DNA of 64,000 nt. It comes from JBCFAY01 sp038562375. GTDB lineage: Bacteria > Bacillota > Clostridia > Christensenellales > CAG-138. Positions 49,550 through 58,583 of the stretch are shown here, piece by piece; positions within the stretch are counted from its first letter, which is position 1, and each line of letters starts with the position of its first letter. The stretch is taken from contig JBCFAY010000008.1 of the NCBI GenBank assembly GCA_038562375.1, positions 85,853 through 149,852 of the forward strand. The letters run 5' to 3'. A model generated the notes under the pieces. The model did no database searches. It was not told where the DNA came from and was given only the letters and a program-made list of their open reading frames with translations. Made by a program: the position numbers and the translations under genes.

Positions 49550-50869
49550 GTGCAGGATACCATACTGGCCCTTTCCACGCCGGTGGGCGGCGCGCTCGCG
49601 GTCGTTCGCCTGAGCGGGCCGAAAACGAAAGAAATACTCGGGCGCGTTTTTTCGGGAAGCGCCGAGCACCGCGCCGTAAACTACGGCAAGCTCTCCGACG
49701 AGGACGGCATGATCGACCGCGTGACCTGCGTCTACTACGCCGCGCCGCAAAGCTACACGGGCGAGGATATGGCCGAGATCACGACGCACGGCGGGCAGGC
49801 GGTCGTCCGGCGCGCGATGGCGGCGCTCCTTGCGGCGGGCGCGCGCATGGCGGGCCCCGGCGAGCTTACGCGAAGGGCGTTTATCAACGGCAAGCTCGAC
49901 CTGACGCAGGCCGAGGCCGTGATGGATTTGATCGACGCTTCGGCGGAGCGCGGGGCGCGCGCCGCGGCGGAGCAGCTCGAGGGAAGCGTCAGCCGCAGCG
50001 TGAACGCGGTCGCCGATGCGCTTCTGGACGCGCTCTCCGGCATCAACGCCGCGATCGACTATCCAGACGAATTGGAGGAGGACGTCACAAGCGCACTGCC
50101 CGCGACGCTCTCCCGTGCGAAAAGCGAGCTGCGGGAGATGATCGAGGGCGGCCTGCGCGGCCGCGTCGTGCGCGAGGGCGCGCGGCTTGTGCTGCTTGGC
50201 CGCACCAATGCGGGGAAATCGTCTTTGATGAACGCGCTTCTTGGGCGCGAACGCGCGATCGTCACGCAGTACGAGGGCACGACGCGGGACGTGCTCTATG
50301 AAGAGACCGAATTCTCCGGCCTGCCTGTGGTGCTTACGGATACCGCCGGGCTTCGCGAGACGCTCGACCCCGTGGAGGGCATCGGCGTATCGCTTGCGCG
50401 GGACGCGGCAAAGCGCGCGGATCTATTGCTTTTGACCTTCGACTGCTCACGCGCTCTGGACGAGCAGGACGCGAAGCTTTTGGAGGAAACAAAACATCTC
50501 CCCCGCGTCGCGCTGCTTTCAAAGAGCGATCTGCCGCCGGTCTTGAGCGCGGAGGAGCTTTTTGCGCGCACCGGGCTCGAGGTTTTCGTGGTCAGCGCCG
50601 CGACCGGCGACGGAGTAAACGAGCTTAAGCGCGCCGTGGCGGAGCGCCTGCTGCCGGAGGAGGAGCAGCCGCTCGTGACCAACGCGCGGCATATTGAGGC
50701 GCTGCTCGACGCGAAGAACGCGCTCGAGGGAGCGCTTGTGGCGCAGGATCTCGACTGTATGGCGACGGATATCCGCGCCGCGCTGATCGCGCTCAACTCG
50801 ATCACCGGCCACGAGGTGGACGAAGCGGTACTTGAGAGGATCTTCTCGCGCTTCTGCGTGGGAAAATGA
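49550..50869 (+). CDS. mnmE: tRNA modification GTPase MnmE
   Basis: With MnmG, installs the 5-carboxymethylaminomethyl group on wobble uridine. The N-terminal TrmE domain (DTILALSTPVGGALAVVRLSGP, tetrahydrofolate binding) is followed by helical parts and an inserted G domain (GRTNAGKSSLMNALLGRERAIV, then DTAGLRET). It ends in the family's C-terminal FCVGK with the functional cysteine. The start is GTG at 49550 (ribosome site GGACGGAG), because it gives the family N-terminus; the ATG 105 bases upstream adds an unrelated extension. 439 residues. MnmG and RsmG are not next to it here. Confidence 0.95.
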   Translation: MQDTILALSTPVGGALAVVRLSGPKTKEILGRVFSGSAEHRAVNYGKLSDEDGMIDRVTCVYYAAPQSYTGEDMAEITTHGGQAVVRRAMAALLAAGARMAGPGELTRRAFINGKLDLTQAEAVMDLIDASAERGARAAAEQLEGSVSRSVNAVADALLDALSGINAAIDYPDELEEDVTSALPATLSRAKSELREMIEGGLRGRVVREGARLVLLGRTNAGKSSLMNALLGRERAIVTQYEGTTRDVLYEETEFSGLPVVLTDTAGLRETLDPVEGIGVSLARDAAKRADLLLLTFDCSRALDEQDAKLLEETKHLPRVALLSKSDLPPVLSAEELFARTGLEVFVVSAATGDGVNELKRAVAERLLPEEEQPLVTNARHIEALLDAKNALEGALVAQDLDCMATDIRAALIALNSITGHEVDEAVLERIFSRFCVGK

Positions 50870-50891
50870 CGCCCTAAATCCGTGTTTCGCC

Positions 50892-50940
50892 TTAAGGTAA
50901 AGGGAATCGAACCGCATAGGTTCGACTCCCTTTACCTTAA
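50892..50940. repeat. Long hairpin element, copy B (T-arm-like core)
   Basis: A 22-bp stem with one A-C mismatch: TTAAGGTAAAGGGAATCGAA (50892-50911, then CC) against GGTTCGACTCCCTTTACCTT (50919-50938, then AA), loop GCATA. The GGTTCGACTCCCxTTACCTTAA half is nearly identical to copy A at 43265. Confidence 0.85.
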
Positions 50941-50959
50941 AACGAACCGCATGATATAG

Positions 50960-50990
50960 AAAGCGGGACGGCACGCCGTCCCGCTTTATT
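50960..50990. terminator. Bidirectional terminator between mnmE and the ROK-like gene
   Basis: A perfect 12-bp stem (AAAGCGGGACGG/CCGTCCCGCTTT) with a 4-base loop and flanking A/T tracts, between converging genes. Confidence 0.85.
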
Positions 50991-51042
50991 GCGCATATTG
51001 TATCCGAAAGGGAAACCCCCTCCTGCCCTTGCCGCCCTCCCA

Positions 51043-51630
51043 TCATATCAACGCTTCCTCGTCGATCAATTCCACGGCGGCGTACTCGCCGTAAAAGCAT
51101 TTCCCGCGCAGCACCGCTTCGATCGGGGCGGTAAATCGCTCGCCCATGCGCGCCGCTCGCCCCGCGATCAGGATGCGCTCGGGATCGTAAAGATGGATCA
51201 GGCTCATCAGCGCCAAAGCGACCGTGCGCGCGTAACCGTCGAAAATCCTTAACGCGTCGGGATCACAGATCGCCGCGCAATCGTAGACGAGGCCCGCCGT
51301 GGCGTTTGAAAGCTCGCCGTCCGCGCGCGAAAACAGCAGGCTGGCCCTCGGAAGCTCCAACAGCTCCTTCCGCAGGGCGCGCTCCAAAGCGAAATCGCCG
51401 CAGAGCCACGCGATCGTCCCGCGCTCGCCGAGCGCATAATCGAGCGTCAGCCGTTCAAGCCGCACGCTGTGGTCTTTGCCGCGATAGATTTCGCCGTCGA
51501 TGAGCATACTCGCGCTCGCCAAGCCGTCCAGATGCAAAAGGGCGGCGCTTTTTACGCCCGCGAGCCTTCCCTCGGACAAAATCCGCCCGAGCAGCTCTTC
51601 CGCCTTGCTTTTTTTCGCGCCTTGCTCCAT
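51043..51630 (-). CDS. Degenerate ROK-family (sugar kinase/regulator-like) protein
   Basis: A probable derivative of the ROK family, 195 residues rather than about 300. The central 'ASMLIDGEIYRGKDHSVRLERLTLDY' and the C-terminal LALMSLIHLYDPERILIAGRA lie where ROK proteins have their second lobe. The expected N-terminal ATP loop (DIGGT) is missing, and so is the CxCGxxGCxE zinc motif; only one WLC remains. It is therefore unlikely to be an active kinase. It is a complete frame with GGAGGG upstream, so it may be expressed as a binding or regulatory protein, or be a gene in decay. Confidence 0.6.
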   Translation of the reverse strand: MEQGAKKSKAEELLGRILSEGRLAGVKSAALLHLDGLASASMLIDGEIYRGKDHSVRLERLTLDYALGERGTIAWLCGDFALERALRKELLELPRASLLFSRADGELSNATAGLVYDCAAICDPDALRIFDGYARTVALALMSLIHLYDPERILIAGRAARMGERFTAPIEAVLRGKCFYGEYAAVELIDEEALI

Positions 51631-52112
51631 GTCCAGCCCTCCGTACCGTGCTGCTTAGAAATCGGACCGTTGTTCGGCGGCTTCGCCGACGTACGCTCTC
51701 AGGAAAATGAAACGTGGAGCGCTCTTTCTCCAAAGGACGAATGCTCTACGATGCGGGTTTTCCATATCGAAGGGTATCGTTTTCCTTTATCGAAAGAGTA
51801 CGGGTTCTGCCGAGGCGCGCTGCGTTGTGCGGCCTGTGCGCGCTTTTCAACAGTATACCATATTTTGCGCCGTGCCGATCCTGCGCGCAGGGGCTTGCCG
51901 CAAAAATCATCGCAAGCGGATTGACGCTGCCCGCGCTCCAAACGCGCGAAGGCCCTGCGGGTTCCAATGCGTCGCATTCGCGTCAAACCGCGTCCTTCGC
52001 CGGATTGAAACCGTTAAAAGATATCCATATTACGGGAACAAATTGAAAGAACCGAACACTTGCCGGCTAAGTGACATAGTATATACCCAGAATTATATAG
52101 GGGTGTTGTTTA
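51631..52112. other. Gene-free stretch before the glycan region
   Basis: Nearly 480 bases with overlapping short frames only, none with a good ribosome site or recognised product. It separates the core genome from the collagen/glycan region. An AT-rich segment at 52070-52110 probably holds the promoter of the glycosyltransferase gene, but boxes are not clear. Confidence 0.4.
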
Positions 52113-53189
52113 ATGGTGGAGATCAGCCTGTGCATGATCGTTAAAAACGAGGAAGATGTGATAGGCCGTTGCCTGGATTCCGTAGCGGATCTGGTGGATG
52201 AAATAATCGTGGTGGATACCGGTTCGAGCGATAGAACCGTAGAGATAGCAAAACAATATACCGGGAAAATATTCTTTTTCCCTTGGGTCGATGATTTTTC
52301 AGCGGCGAGAAACTTCTCGTTTTCAAAGGCGACCAAAGAGTATATCTTTTGGCTGGATGCGGACGACGTGCTGCTTGAAAAGGATCGCACGGCGTTTCGC
52401 GCGCTGAAAGAATCGCTTACCCCGGATATTTCAATGGTCATGATGCGGTACGATATCGCCTTCGACGCTGCCGGTAAGCCGACGTTCTATTATTATCGGG
52501 AGCGGCTGCTGCGCAGGGATATGGACTACCGCTGGGTCGGCCCTATCCATGAAGTGATTACGCCCTCCGGAAAAATCCGGCATGAAGAAATCGCCGTGAC
52601 CCATCGGAAAATCAAAGCGCACGACCCGGATAGAAACATCAGGATTTTCGAAAATATGATCGCAAAAGGGCAGGCGCTGGATAAGCGGCAGGCCTTTTAT
52701 TACGTGCGCGAGCTTCGCGACCATCAACGCTATGCGGATGCGGTGCCGCTGCTATACGGCATCATCGAAGATGAACTGACCTGGATCGAGAACAGGATCG
52801 ACGCCTGCCGGGTTTTGGCGGACTGCCTGTCCTGCCTGAATAAAGACACGGAGGCGCTGCAGGCTCTGATGCAGAGCTTCCGGTTTGACGCGCCGCGCGC
52901 GGAGGTTTGCTGTCAGATTGGGAAGTGGTTTATGAAGAAAGAAAATTATCGGGTCTCAGCATTCTGGTATGAGCAAGCAAGGGCGCAAATCCCCAATCTG
53001 AAGCGAGGAGGCTTCTGTGAACCGGATTGCTACGGCTATATCCCCTGCATCCAGCTCTGCGTTTGTTACGACCGCATGGGGATGCACGAAAAGGCGCGCG
53101 AATACAACAAAGAGGCCGCCCGATGGAAGCCGGACGACCCGGCCGTCCTCTTTAATGAACAATACTTCAGCAGGCTCCTTCCGGGATAA
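52113..53189 (+). CDS. Family-2 glycosyltransferase with TPR-like C-terminus
   Basis: Transfers a sugar from a nucleotide donor, probably to a protein. The GT-A start is textbook: EISLCMIVKNEEDVIGRCLDSVADLVDEIIVVDTGSSDRT, with the DxD metal site in FWLDADDVLL. The C-terminal 130 residues look like TPR helices (AEVCCQIGKWFMKKENYRVSAFWYEQA). GT2-TPR enzymes of this kind glycosylate surface or spore proteins in Firmicutes. The next gene downstream encodes a collagen-like protein rich in Thr, a likely acceptor. It lies outside the inserted element. Confidence 0.9.
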   Translation: MVEISLCMIVKNEEDVIGRCLDSVADLVDEIIVVDTGSSDRTVEIAKQYTGKIFFFPWVDDFSAARNFSFSKATKEYIFWLDADDVLLEKDRTAFRALKESLTPDISMVMMRYDIAFDAAGKPTFYYYRERLLRRDMDYRWVGPIHEVITPSGKIRHEEIAVTHRKIKAHDPDRNIRIFENMIAKGQALDKRQAFYYVRELRDHQRYADAVPLLYGIIEDELTWIENRIDACRVLADCLSCLNKDTEALQALMQSFRFDAPRAEVCCQIGKWFMKKENYRVSAFWYEQARAQIPNLKRGGFCEPDCYGYIPCIQLCVCYDRMGMHEKAREYNKEAARWKPDDPAVLFNEQYFSRLLPG

Positions 53190-53227
53190 GAATATATACC
53201 TTCACTCCGGCCGATGATCTCCCTTGT

Positions 53228-53255
53228 AACCATTGAGGATAGGATACATATAGTA
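53228..53255 (+). promoter_or_regulatory. SigK-like promoter pattern upstream of the collagen-like gene
   Basis: CATATAGTA (53247-53255) fits the late mother-cell -10 pattern CATAnnnTA, and AACC 15 bases upstream fits the short SigK -35. The sequence is AT-rich and 74 bases from the ATG. A sporulation sigma factor cannot be proven by sequence alone. Confidence 0.4.
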
Positions 53256-53328
53256 TAACTGAGAAACTGTCACAAAGTGGCAGAGTTTCACATACAAAAC
53301 TGAACCAAAGTTGAGAGGGAATACCACT

Positions 53329-54351
53329 ATGACATATTATGGGAGACTATTTGGAACGACATCTATCGATGACAGAAATTGCAATATCGATACATACTGC
53401 GCCGAGTCTTGCCGTCCCGATCCCTGCTGCTCCGGCTCTTGCTGCCCTACTCCGCCGAGATGTCCTACGGGTCCTACGGGTCCTAAGGGCCCGACCGGTC
53501 CTACGGGGCCGACGGGTACGACGGGTACGACAGGTACGACAGGCGCGACAGGCGCTACCGGTGCTACCGGTGCAACGGGTCTGACAGGCGCTACGGGTGC
53601 AACGGGTCCGACTGGCCAAACCGGAGCTACGGGCGATCCAGGCGCAACCGGTGTAACAGGTCCGACGGGTCCGACGGGTGCGACAGGCGGTACCGGTGTA
53701 ACGGGTCCTACCGGCCCGACGGGAGCTACCGGTGATACGGGTGCAGCCGGGGCGACAGGCGCTACCGGTGTAACGGGACCAACAGGCCCAACCGGAGCCA
53801 CGGGTGACACTGGCGCGGCCGGAGCAACTGGTTCTACGGGGCCTACGGGTGCAACAGGCGTTACCGGTGTAACGGGACCGACCGGCCCGACGGGAGCTAC
53901 CGGTGATACGGGTGCAGCCGGGGCGACCGGTGCGACAGGTCCGACAGGCCCGACGGGGGCCACGGGCGATACAGGCGCGGCCGGTGCGACAGGCGCTACC
54001 GGCGTAACGGGACCGACCGGCCCGACGGGAGCCACGGGCGATGCGGGTGCTGCCGGAGCGACCGGTGCAACGGGTCCGACAGGCCCGACGGGAGCCACCG
54101 GCGATGCAGGCGCTGCCGGAGCGACCGGTGCAACGGGTCCGACAGGCCCGACGGGAGCTACAGGCGATGCAGGCGCAGTCGGTGCAACCGGTCCTACGGG
54201 TGCGACAGGCCCGACGGGAGCTACAGGCGATGCAGGCGCAGTCGGTGCAACCGGTCCTACGGGTGCGACAGGCCCGACGGGAGCCACCGGCGATGCAGGC
54301 GCTGCCGGAGCGACAGGCCCGACCGGGACGGTTTTAATAAGAAAACAATAA
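53329..54351 (+). CDS. Collagen-like surface protein, 5' part of an interrupted gene
   Basis: A Gly-X-Thr collagen-like protein, 340 residues as it now stands. The N-terminal head (about residues 1-45) is Cys-rich with a 'TYCAESCRPDPCC' stretch and no signal peptide. That is the kind of head by which exosporium or spore-surface collagens are anchored. From residue about 46 it is (GPTGPTGATGDAGAAGATG)n-like repeats. It ends in TVLIRKQ, with no C-terminal globular domain, and those last codons lie in the left end of the inserted element. ATG 53329 is preferred to a TTG 18 bases upstream. Glycosylation of its many Thr residues is likely. Confidence 0.85.
   Translation: MTYYGRLFGTTSIDDRNCNIDTYCAESCRPDPCCSGSCCPTPPRCPTGPTGPKGPTGPTGPTGTTGTTGTTGATGATGATGATGLTGATGATGPTGQTGATGDPGATGVTGPTGPTGATGGTGVTGPTGPTGATGDTGAAGATGATGVTGPTGPTGATGDTGAAGATGSTGPTGATGVTGVTGPTGPTGATGDTGAAGATGATGPTGPTGATGDTGAAGATGATGVTGPTGPTGATGDAGAAGATGATGPTGPTGATGDAGAAGATGATGPTGPTGATGDAGAVGATGPTGATGPTGATGDAGAVGATGPTGATGPTGATGDAGAAGATGPTGTVLIRKQ
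53455..54326 (+). repeat. Collagen-type repeat array, left block
   Basis: Tandem 9-base Gly-Pro-Thr / Gly-Ala-Thr codon units combine into longer units of about 54-63 bases (…GATGDAGAAGATGPTGPT…). High DNA similarity between units makes recombination and length change likely. Confidence 0.9.
54321..54349. other. Left end (attL-like) of the inserted element
   Basis: Contains the direct-repeat hexamer GACCGG (54321-54326), the last host bases, then element sequence running into AGAAAACAAT (54340-54349). AGAAAACAAT is the inverse of ATTGTTTTCT at the right end. A GA dinucleotide, as used by TnpX-type recombinases, is included in the hexamer. The exact cross-over base cannot be fixed by sequence alone. 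Confidence 0.7.
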
Positions 54352-54527
54352 AATCCTTGAAAAACAGGAGCGAAAACCGCAATATGAGACGGTTGTTTTA
54401 CGCAGAACGCCGCCCAAGTGGATTGGGCGGTGCGCTGCTCCGCAGTTGCGCCGCCCCTCTTCCCCTTTCATAGGACAATCTGAAAACGGCATATAGATAT
54501 AATCATGCCTGCATAGAGGGAAAATCC

Positions 54528-54815
54528 GTGATTATGATACCGATACGGCAATTAGACGCCATGCAAAGCGCCGACATCGGCACAGTAGATAAAAATACTC
54601 TTGTGGACATGAGGGGCTTCCAATTCGATAACAGCCTTTCCAAACGGGAACGCATAGAGCAAATCATTGAAAGGACGAAAAACCCCTACTGCTTCCGCTA
54701 CGGCGATTTAGGCATTAAGGTAGAGTTTACCCAAGGAGGCCCAACGCTTGGCGACCTGCTCACGGACTTCTTTCTTCGCAAGAAAAGCGGCCTGAACCCT
54801 CTTTCTCCAAAGTAA
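54528..54815 (+). CDS. Small recombinase-associated protein (DUF6870-like)
   Basis: A 95-residue protein without a known activity. The start (MIPIRQLDAMQSADIGTVDKNTLVDMRG) and 'KRERIEQIIERTKNPYCFRYGDLGIKVEF' match small proteins I remember beside large serine recombinases and conjugative elements of Clostridia (DUF6870). GAGGG lies seven bases before GTG 54528; an ATG six bases later is also possible. It is 70 bases upstream of the recombinase, so an accessory role in integration or excision (for example a directionality factor) is possible but unproven. Confidence 0.7.
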   Translation: MIMIPIRQLDAMQSADIGTVDKNTLVDMRGFQFDNSLSKRERIEQIIERTKNPYCFRYGDLGIKVEFTQGGPTLGDLLTDFFLRKKSGLNPLSPK

Positions 54816-54885
54816 GTGGCGGCGCATCGTTGCTCCAATGCCTAAATGGCGTCCTATAGGTGTAAGCAACAGAGAAGGAGGTCAT

Positions 54886-56571
54886 ATGGCAAGGCCGAAG
54901 GCCCGGCATGAAATCATGCCGGGAACGAGCAAAAGCAGAACCTGGCATGTAGGGTTTTACATCAGGCTATCCCGTGAGGACGCGCGGGGAAACGACGAAT
55001 CCGAGAGCGTTCATAATCAGCGGCTTATCTTGACGGACTGGCTCCACAATCAATTCGACGATGACAAATACATATTGGTCGACGAATTTGTAGACGACGG
55101 CGTGAGCGGCACAACCGACGATGACCGCCCGGAATTCCAAAGGCTGCTCCGGTTTATCGAGGCGGGAAAGGTAAATTGTGTCGTCGTTAAAAATCTGGCC
55201 CGCAGCTTCAGGAACCATGCCGACCAGGGCTACTATCTGGAGGATTGGTTCGTTACCCGTCGGGTGCGGTTCGTTTCCCTGTACCAGCAGTCGATCGACA
55301 CCTACAAAGACCCCCACGGCGCAACGAACATCGGCGTTCCCGTGCAGGGCGTTCTGAATGAGAGCCACGCGAAGGACACGTCCGAAAACGTGCGCAAGGT
55401 CTTTGACAAGAAGCGGGAAAAAGGCCTGCATATCGGCTCTTTCGCCGCCTACGGGTACAAAAAAGACCCGGAGAACAAAAACGCGCTGGTGATCGACGAG
55501 GAAGCCGCCGAGGCCGTGCGGGACATCTTCTCGTGGTTTCTGGACGGAATGAGCAAAAACGCCGTTGTGCGGACGCTGAATGAGCGCGGCGTGTTGTGCC
55601 CTTCCCTGTATAAGCGGAGCAAGGGCATGAAATACAAGAACCCCCACGCCGAAAACAAGCCGTTGTGGAACGCAAAGACCGTCACCGAAATGCTGAAAAA
55701 CCGGCTGTATGTCGGGGACATGGTTCAGGGCCGCTACCGGGTACGGAGCTACAAAATCCACATTCAGGATGCTGTTCCCGAAGATGAATGGTTCATCGTC
55801 GAAAATACCCACGAGCCTATCATAGACCGGGAACGGTTTGCGCAGGTGCAGGAGCTGTTAAAACGCGACACGCGCACGGCTCCCGGGGAAAAGAACCTGT
55901 ATCTGTTCAGCGGTTTTTTGCGGTGCGCCGATTGCGGCAAGGCCATGTGCAGAAGCGAGGTCAAAGGCACGGTATACTACTTTTGCCGCACGTATAAGGA
56001 GCAATCCAAAGCTGCCTGCACAAAGCATTCCATCAAGCACAGCATTCTGGAAGCGGCGGTTTTGTTCGTTCTTCAACAGCAGGTGCATCTATCAAGCGCC
56101 TGTACCGAGGTGCTTGCGCGCATCGACAAGGCCCCGCTGGGAAAGAGCCGGTCAAACAGGCTGGACGGCTTGATCGCCGCAAAGGAAAAGGAGCTTTTTA
56201 AAGTTGCGCGCTACAAGCAATCGCTTTATCAGGACTGGAAGGATGGAATCCTTACGCACAAGGACTACTGCCGGATGTACGGGGACTACGAGCGGCAGAT
56301 CGAGGCCGCCGATGCCGCTATCGAAAACTTGAGGGCTGAACGAGCGGAGCTTGAAAAGGACACGGACATCGAAAATCCCTTTTTGACAGCTTACAGAAAG
56401 CACGAAAACATCGAAAAACTCACGAGGGACATTCTCATTGAGTTGGTTGATCATATCAAGGTTTTTGAAAACGGCAGCATCAGCGTTAAGCTGAAGCACA
56501 GCGACGAAATCCGCCGGGAATACATAGCGGCAAATTTAATACAAACGCCCCGGCCGGGTCTGCTCTATTAA
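54886..56571 (+). CDS. Large serine recombinase (TnpX/integrase type)
   Basis: A site-specific recombinase that joins or excises the element, 561 residues. The N-terminal catalytic domain begins HVGFYIRLSREDARG, with the nucleophile serine in RLSRE, followed by SVHNQRLILTDWL, DDGVSGTTDDDRPEFQRLL and VVVKNLARSFRNH. A Recombinase domain (about 190-300) follows. Then comes a zinc ribbon (FLRCADCGKAMC…YFCRTY…C), and a coiled-coil region (about 420-510) characteristic of serine integrases. The ATG at 54886 has AAGGAGG. A TnpX-like enzyme works at GA dinucleotide cores without host factors. Confidence 0.95.
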   Translation: MARPKARHEIMPGTSKSRTWHVGFYIRLSREDARGNDESESVHNQRLILTDWLHNQFDDDKYILVDEFVDDGVSGTTDDDRPEFQRLLRFIEAGKVNCVVVKNLARSFRNHADQGYYLEDWFVTRRVRFVSLYQQSIDTYKDPHGATNIGVPVQGVLNESHAKDTSENVRKVFDKKREKGLHIGSFAAYGYKKDPENKNALVIDEEAAEAVRDIFSWFLDGMSKNAVVRTLNERGVLCPSLYKRSKGMKYKNPHAENKPLWNAKTVTEMLKNRLYVGDMVQGRYRVRSYKIHIQDAVPEDEWFIVENTHEPIIDRERFAQVQELLKRDTRTAPGEKNLYLFSGFLRCADCGKAMCRSEVKGTVYYFCRTYKEQSKAACTKHSIKHSILEAAVLFVLQQQVHLSSACTEVLARIDKAPLGKSRSNRLDGLIAAKEKELFKVARYKQSLYQDWKDGILTHKDYCRMYGDYERQIEAADAAIENLRAERAELEKDTDIENPFLTAYRKHENIEKLTRDILIELVDHIKVFENGSISVKLKHSDEIRREYIAANLIQTPRPGLLY

Positions 56572-56693
56572 GCCATGCTGCACGGAAAATCCGCAGCGGC
56601 GCTCCGTCCGCGCCCTGTTGCCCGGCTCGAAATTCACCTGTTTTCGATCTGAACTCCCGTAAAATCACGCAAAAACCTCACAACACTTTTGCC

Positions 56694-56723
56694 GCTCGAA
56701 TAGTAATGATCGAGAGCTTTTTT
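56694..56723 (+). terminator. Weak terminator after the recombinase gene
   Basis: A short stem (GCTCGA with TCGAG) and a loop of about ten bases are followed by AGCTTTTTTATTTT. Read-through into the sugar operon is possible. Confidence 0.45.
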
Positions 56724-56754
56724 ATTTTCAGGCGCTCTCAAACGGAGGTTTACC

Positions 56755-57528
56755 ATGAAGGTCGTTTTGCTGGCGGGGGGCTTCGGGTCCCGAATTGCCG
56801 CCGATTCCCATTTGAAACCCAAGCCGATGATTGAAATCGGCAGCCGCCCAATTTTGTGGCACATCATGAAGATCTACGCGACCCAGGGATTCAACGAGTT
56901 CGTCGTTTGCTGCGGCTATCGGGGCGAGGTCATCAAACGCTATTTTGCGGATTATTTTTTGTATCACAGCGATATAACCTTTGATTACAGGCACGGAGAC
57001 GCCGTTACCGTCCACAATCACGCCGCGGAGCCTTGGCAGGTGACGGTAGTGGATACGGGCCTCAACACTATGACAGGGGGACGGATCAAGCGGATCCGGG
57101 ACTACACGGGGGATGAGCCGTTCATGCTGACCTACGGGGACGGGGTGTCCAATGTGGACCTCAGAGAGCTTCTTGCGTTCCACCGGAGCCACGGTACGGA
57201 TGCCACCATGACCGTGGTGCGCCCCGAGGGGCGCTTCGGCGTGGCCGATTTGGAGGGAGACATGGTGGTTTCCTTCCGGGAGAAATCGGGACTGGACACC
57301 GGATGGATCAATGGCGGTTTCATGGTACTCGAGCCGAAGGTGTTCGACTATATCGCGGGCGACAACACTATTTTCGAGAAGGAACCGCTGGAAAAGCTGG
57401 CGGCAGACCGCCGGCTTGCCGCCTTCCAGCATCGGGGCTTCTGGCAGTGTATGGACACCCAGCGGGATAAAACTCTCCTGGAGGGTCTTTGGGAAAAAGG
57501 GGATGCACCGTGGAAGATCTGGGAATGA
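56755..57528 (+). CDS. rfbF: Glucose-1-phosphate cytidylyltransferase
   Basis: Makes CDP-glucose, the first step of the CDP-3,6-dideoxyhexose pathways. 257 residues, with the pyrophosphorylase start MKVVLLAGGFGSRIAADSHLKPKPMIEIGSRPILWHIMK, GYRGEVIKRYF, YGDGVSNVD, and GWINGGFMVLEP. ACGGAGG precedes the ATG. First gene of the overlapping operon in the element; its stop overlaps the next start (ATGA). Confidence 0.96.
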   Translation: MKVVLLAGGFGSRIAADSHLKPKPMIEIGSRPILWHIMKIYATQGFNEFVVCCGYRGEVIKRYFADYFLYHSDITFDYRHGDAVTVHNHAAEPWQVTVVDTGLNTMTGGRIKRIRDYTGDEPFMLTYGDGVSNVDLRELLAFHRSHGTDATMTVVRPEGRFGVADLEGDMVVSFREKSGLDTGWINGGFMVLEPKVFDYIAGDNTIFEKEPLEKLAADRRLAAFQHRGFWQCMDTQRDKTLLEGLWEKGDAPWKIWE

Positions 57529-58583
57529 CGGAGTTTTACCGGGGAAAACGGGTATTTGTAACAGGACATACGGGATTCAAAGGCGCCTGGCTCTGCAAAA
57601 TCCTCCTCTGCTTGGGCGCAGAGGTGACCGGTTATGCCCTGGCCCCCGAAGAGGAGAGCCTGTATGATCTCTGCGGGGTTGCGCGCGATATTCGCTCCGT
57701 GATCGGGGATATCCGGGATACGGATACACTGGGGGCGGCCTTTTTAAAAGCGCGGCCGGATATCGTGCTCCATTTGGCGGCCCAGCCGCTGGTGATGGAG
57801 GGATACCGCGATCCCGCCCAGACATACGCCGTTAACGTGATGGGAACGGTCCATCTGTTGGACTGCATCCGCAGAAGCGACAGCGTCGGCTCCGTGGTGA
57901 ACGTTACCACCGACAAGGTCTACCGAAATGAGGAATGGCCTTGGGGGTACCGGGAGACGGATATTCTGGATGGCCGCGACCCATATTCCAACAGCAAGTC
58001 CTGCTCGGAGCTGGTGACTCACTGCTACCGGGATTCTTTTTTTTCCGGCACCGATGTGGGTATTTCAACTTTAAGGGCGGGCAATGTGATTGGCGGCGGG
58101 GATTTTGCCAAGGACCGGCTGATTCCCGACTGCGTCAGGGCGGCCCTCGCCGGGCGGCACGTACATCTTCGCAACCCCGGCGCCACAAGGCCTTATCAGC
58201 ACGTATTGGAGCCGCTCTTTGCCTATTTGCTGGCGGCAAAGCGGCAATACCGGAATCCCGAGGCCGGGGACAGCTATAACGTCGGCCCCGACGAGGCGGG
58301 ATGCGTCGGCAACGTGGAGTTGGTCCGGCTGTTTTGCGAGTGCTGGGGCGAGGGCATGTCCTGGACTGCGGGCGACGCGTCTGGTTTTCCGGAAGCGAAT
58401 CTGCTCCGGCTGGACAGCTCGAAAATCCGCGCGAAGCTGGGATGGCGGGCCCGCTGGAGCATTGAAACGGCGGTGGAAAAAACCGTGGAATGGGCGAAGG
58501 CCCGTCGGGACGGCGGCGATATGGAGATGCTGACGATGCGGCAGATCGACGAATATAGGACGGGTGGCGAAGCGGATGTTTGA
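57525..58583 (+). CDS. rfbG: CDP-glucose 4,6-dehydratase
   Basis: Converts CDP-glucose to CDP-4-keto-6-deoxyglucose. The NAD-binding start is KRVFVTGHTGFKGAWLC. The active-site pattern of extended short-chain dehydratases is present (Tyr-x3-Lys in DPYSNSKSCSEL), with RAGNVIGGGDFAKDRLIPD. At 352 residues it is full length. ATG 57525 overlaps the rfbF stop; an alternative GTG upstream is possible. Confidence 0.95.
   Translation: MTEFYRGKRVFVTGHTGFKGAWLCKILLCLGAEVTGYALAPEEESLYDLCGVARDIRSVIGDIRDTDTLGAAFLKARPDIVLHLAAQPLVMEGYRDPAQTYAVNVMGTVHLLDCIRRSDSVGSVVNVTTDKVYRNEEWPWGYRETDILDGRDPYSNSKSCSELVTHCYRDSFFSGTDVGISTLRAGNVIGGGDFAKDRLIPDCVRAALAGRHVHLRNPGATRPYQHVLEPLFAYLLAAKRQYRNPEAGDSYNVGPDEAGCVGNVELVRLFCECWGEGMSWTAGDASGFPEANLLRLDSSKIRAKLGWRARWSIETAVEKTVEWAKARRDGGDMEMLTMRQIDEYRTGGEADV

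Noticed and set aside
51469..52144. Several overlapping plus-strand frames before the glycosyltransferase
   Set aside because: Three frames overlap each other with no ribosome site or family resemblance; regarded as chance.
53337..54287. Minus-strand Pro-Val-Ala repeat frame opposite the collagen-like gene (also 62988-63926)
   Set aside because: A simple reverse reading of the collagen repeats; it has no ribosome site, and the plus-strand gene has a Cys-rich head and a proper start.
53455..54326. CRISPR-like array
   Set aside because: Repeats are in-frame Gly-X-Thr codons without unique spacers of constant size.
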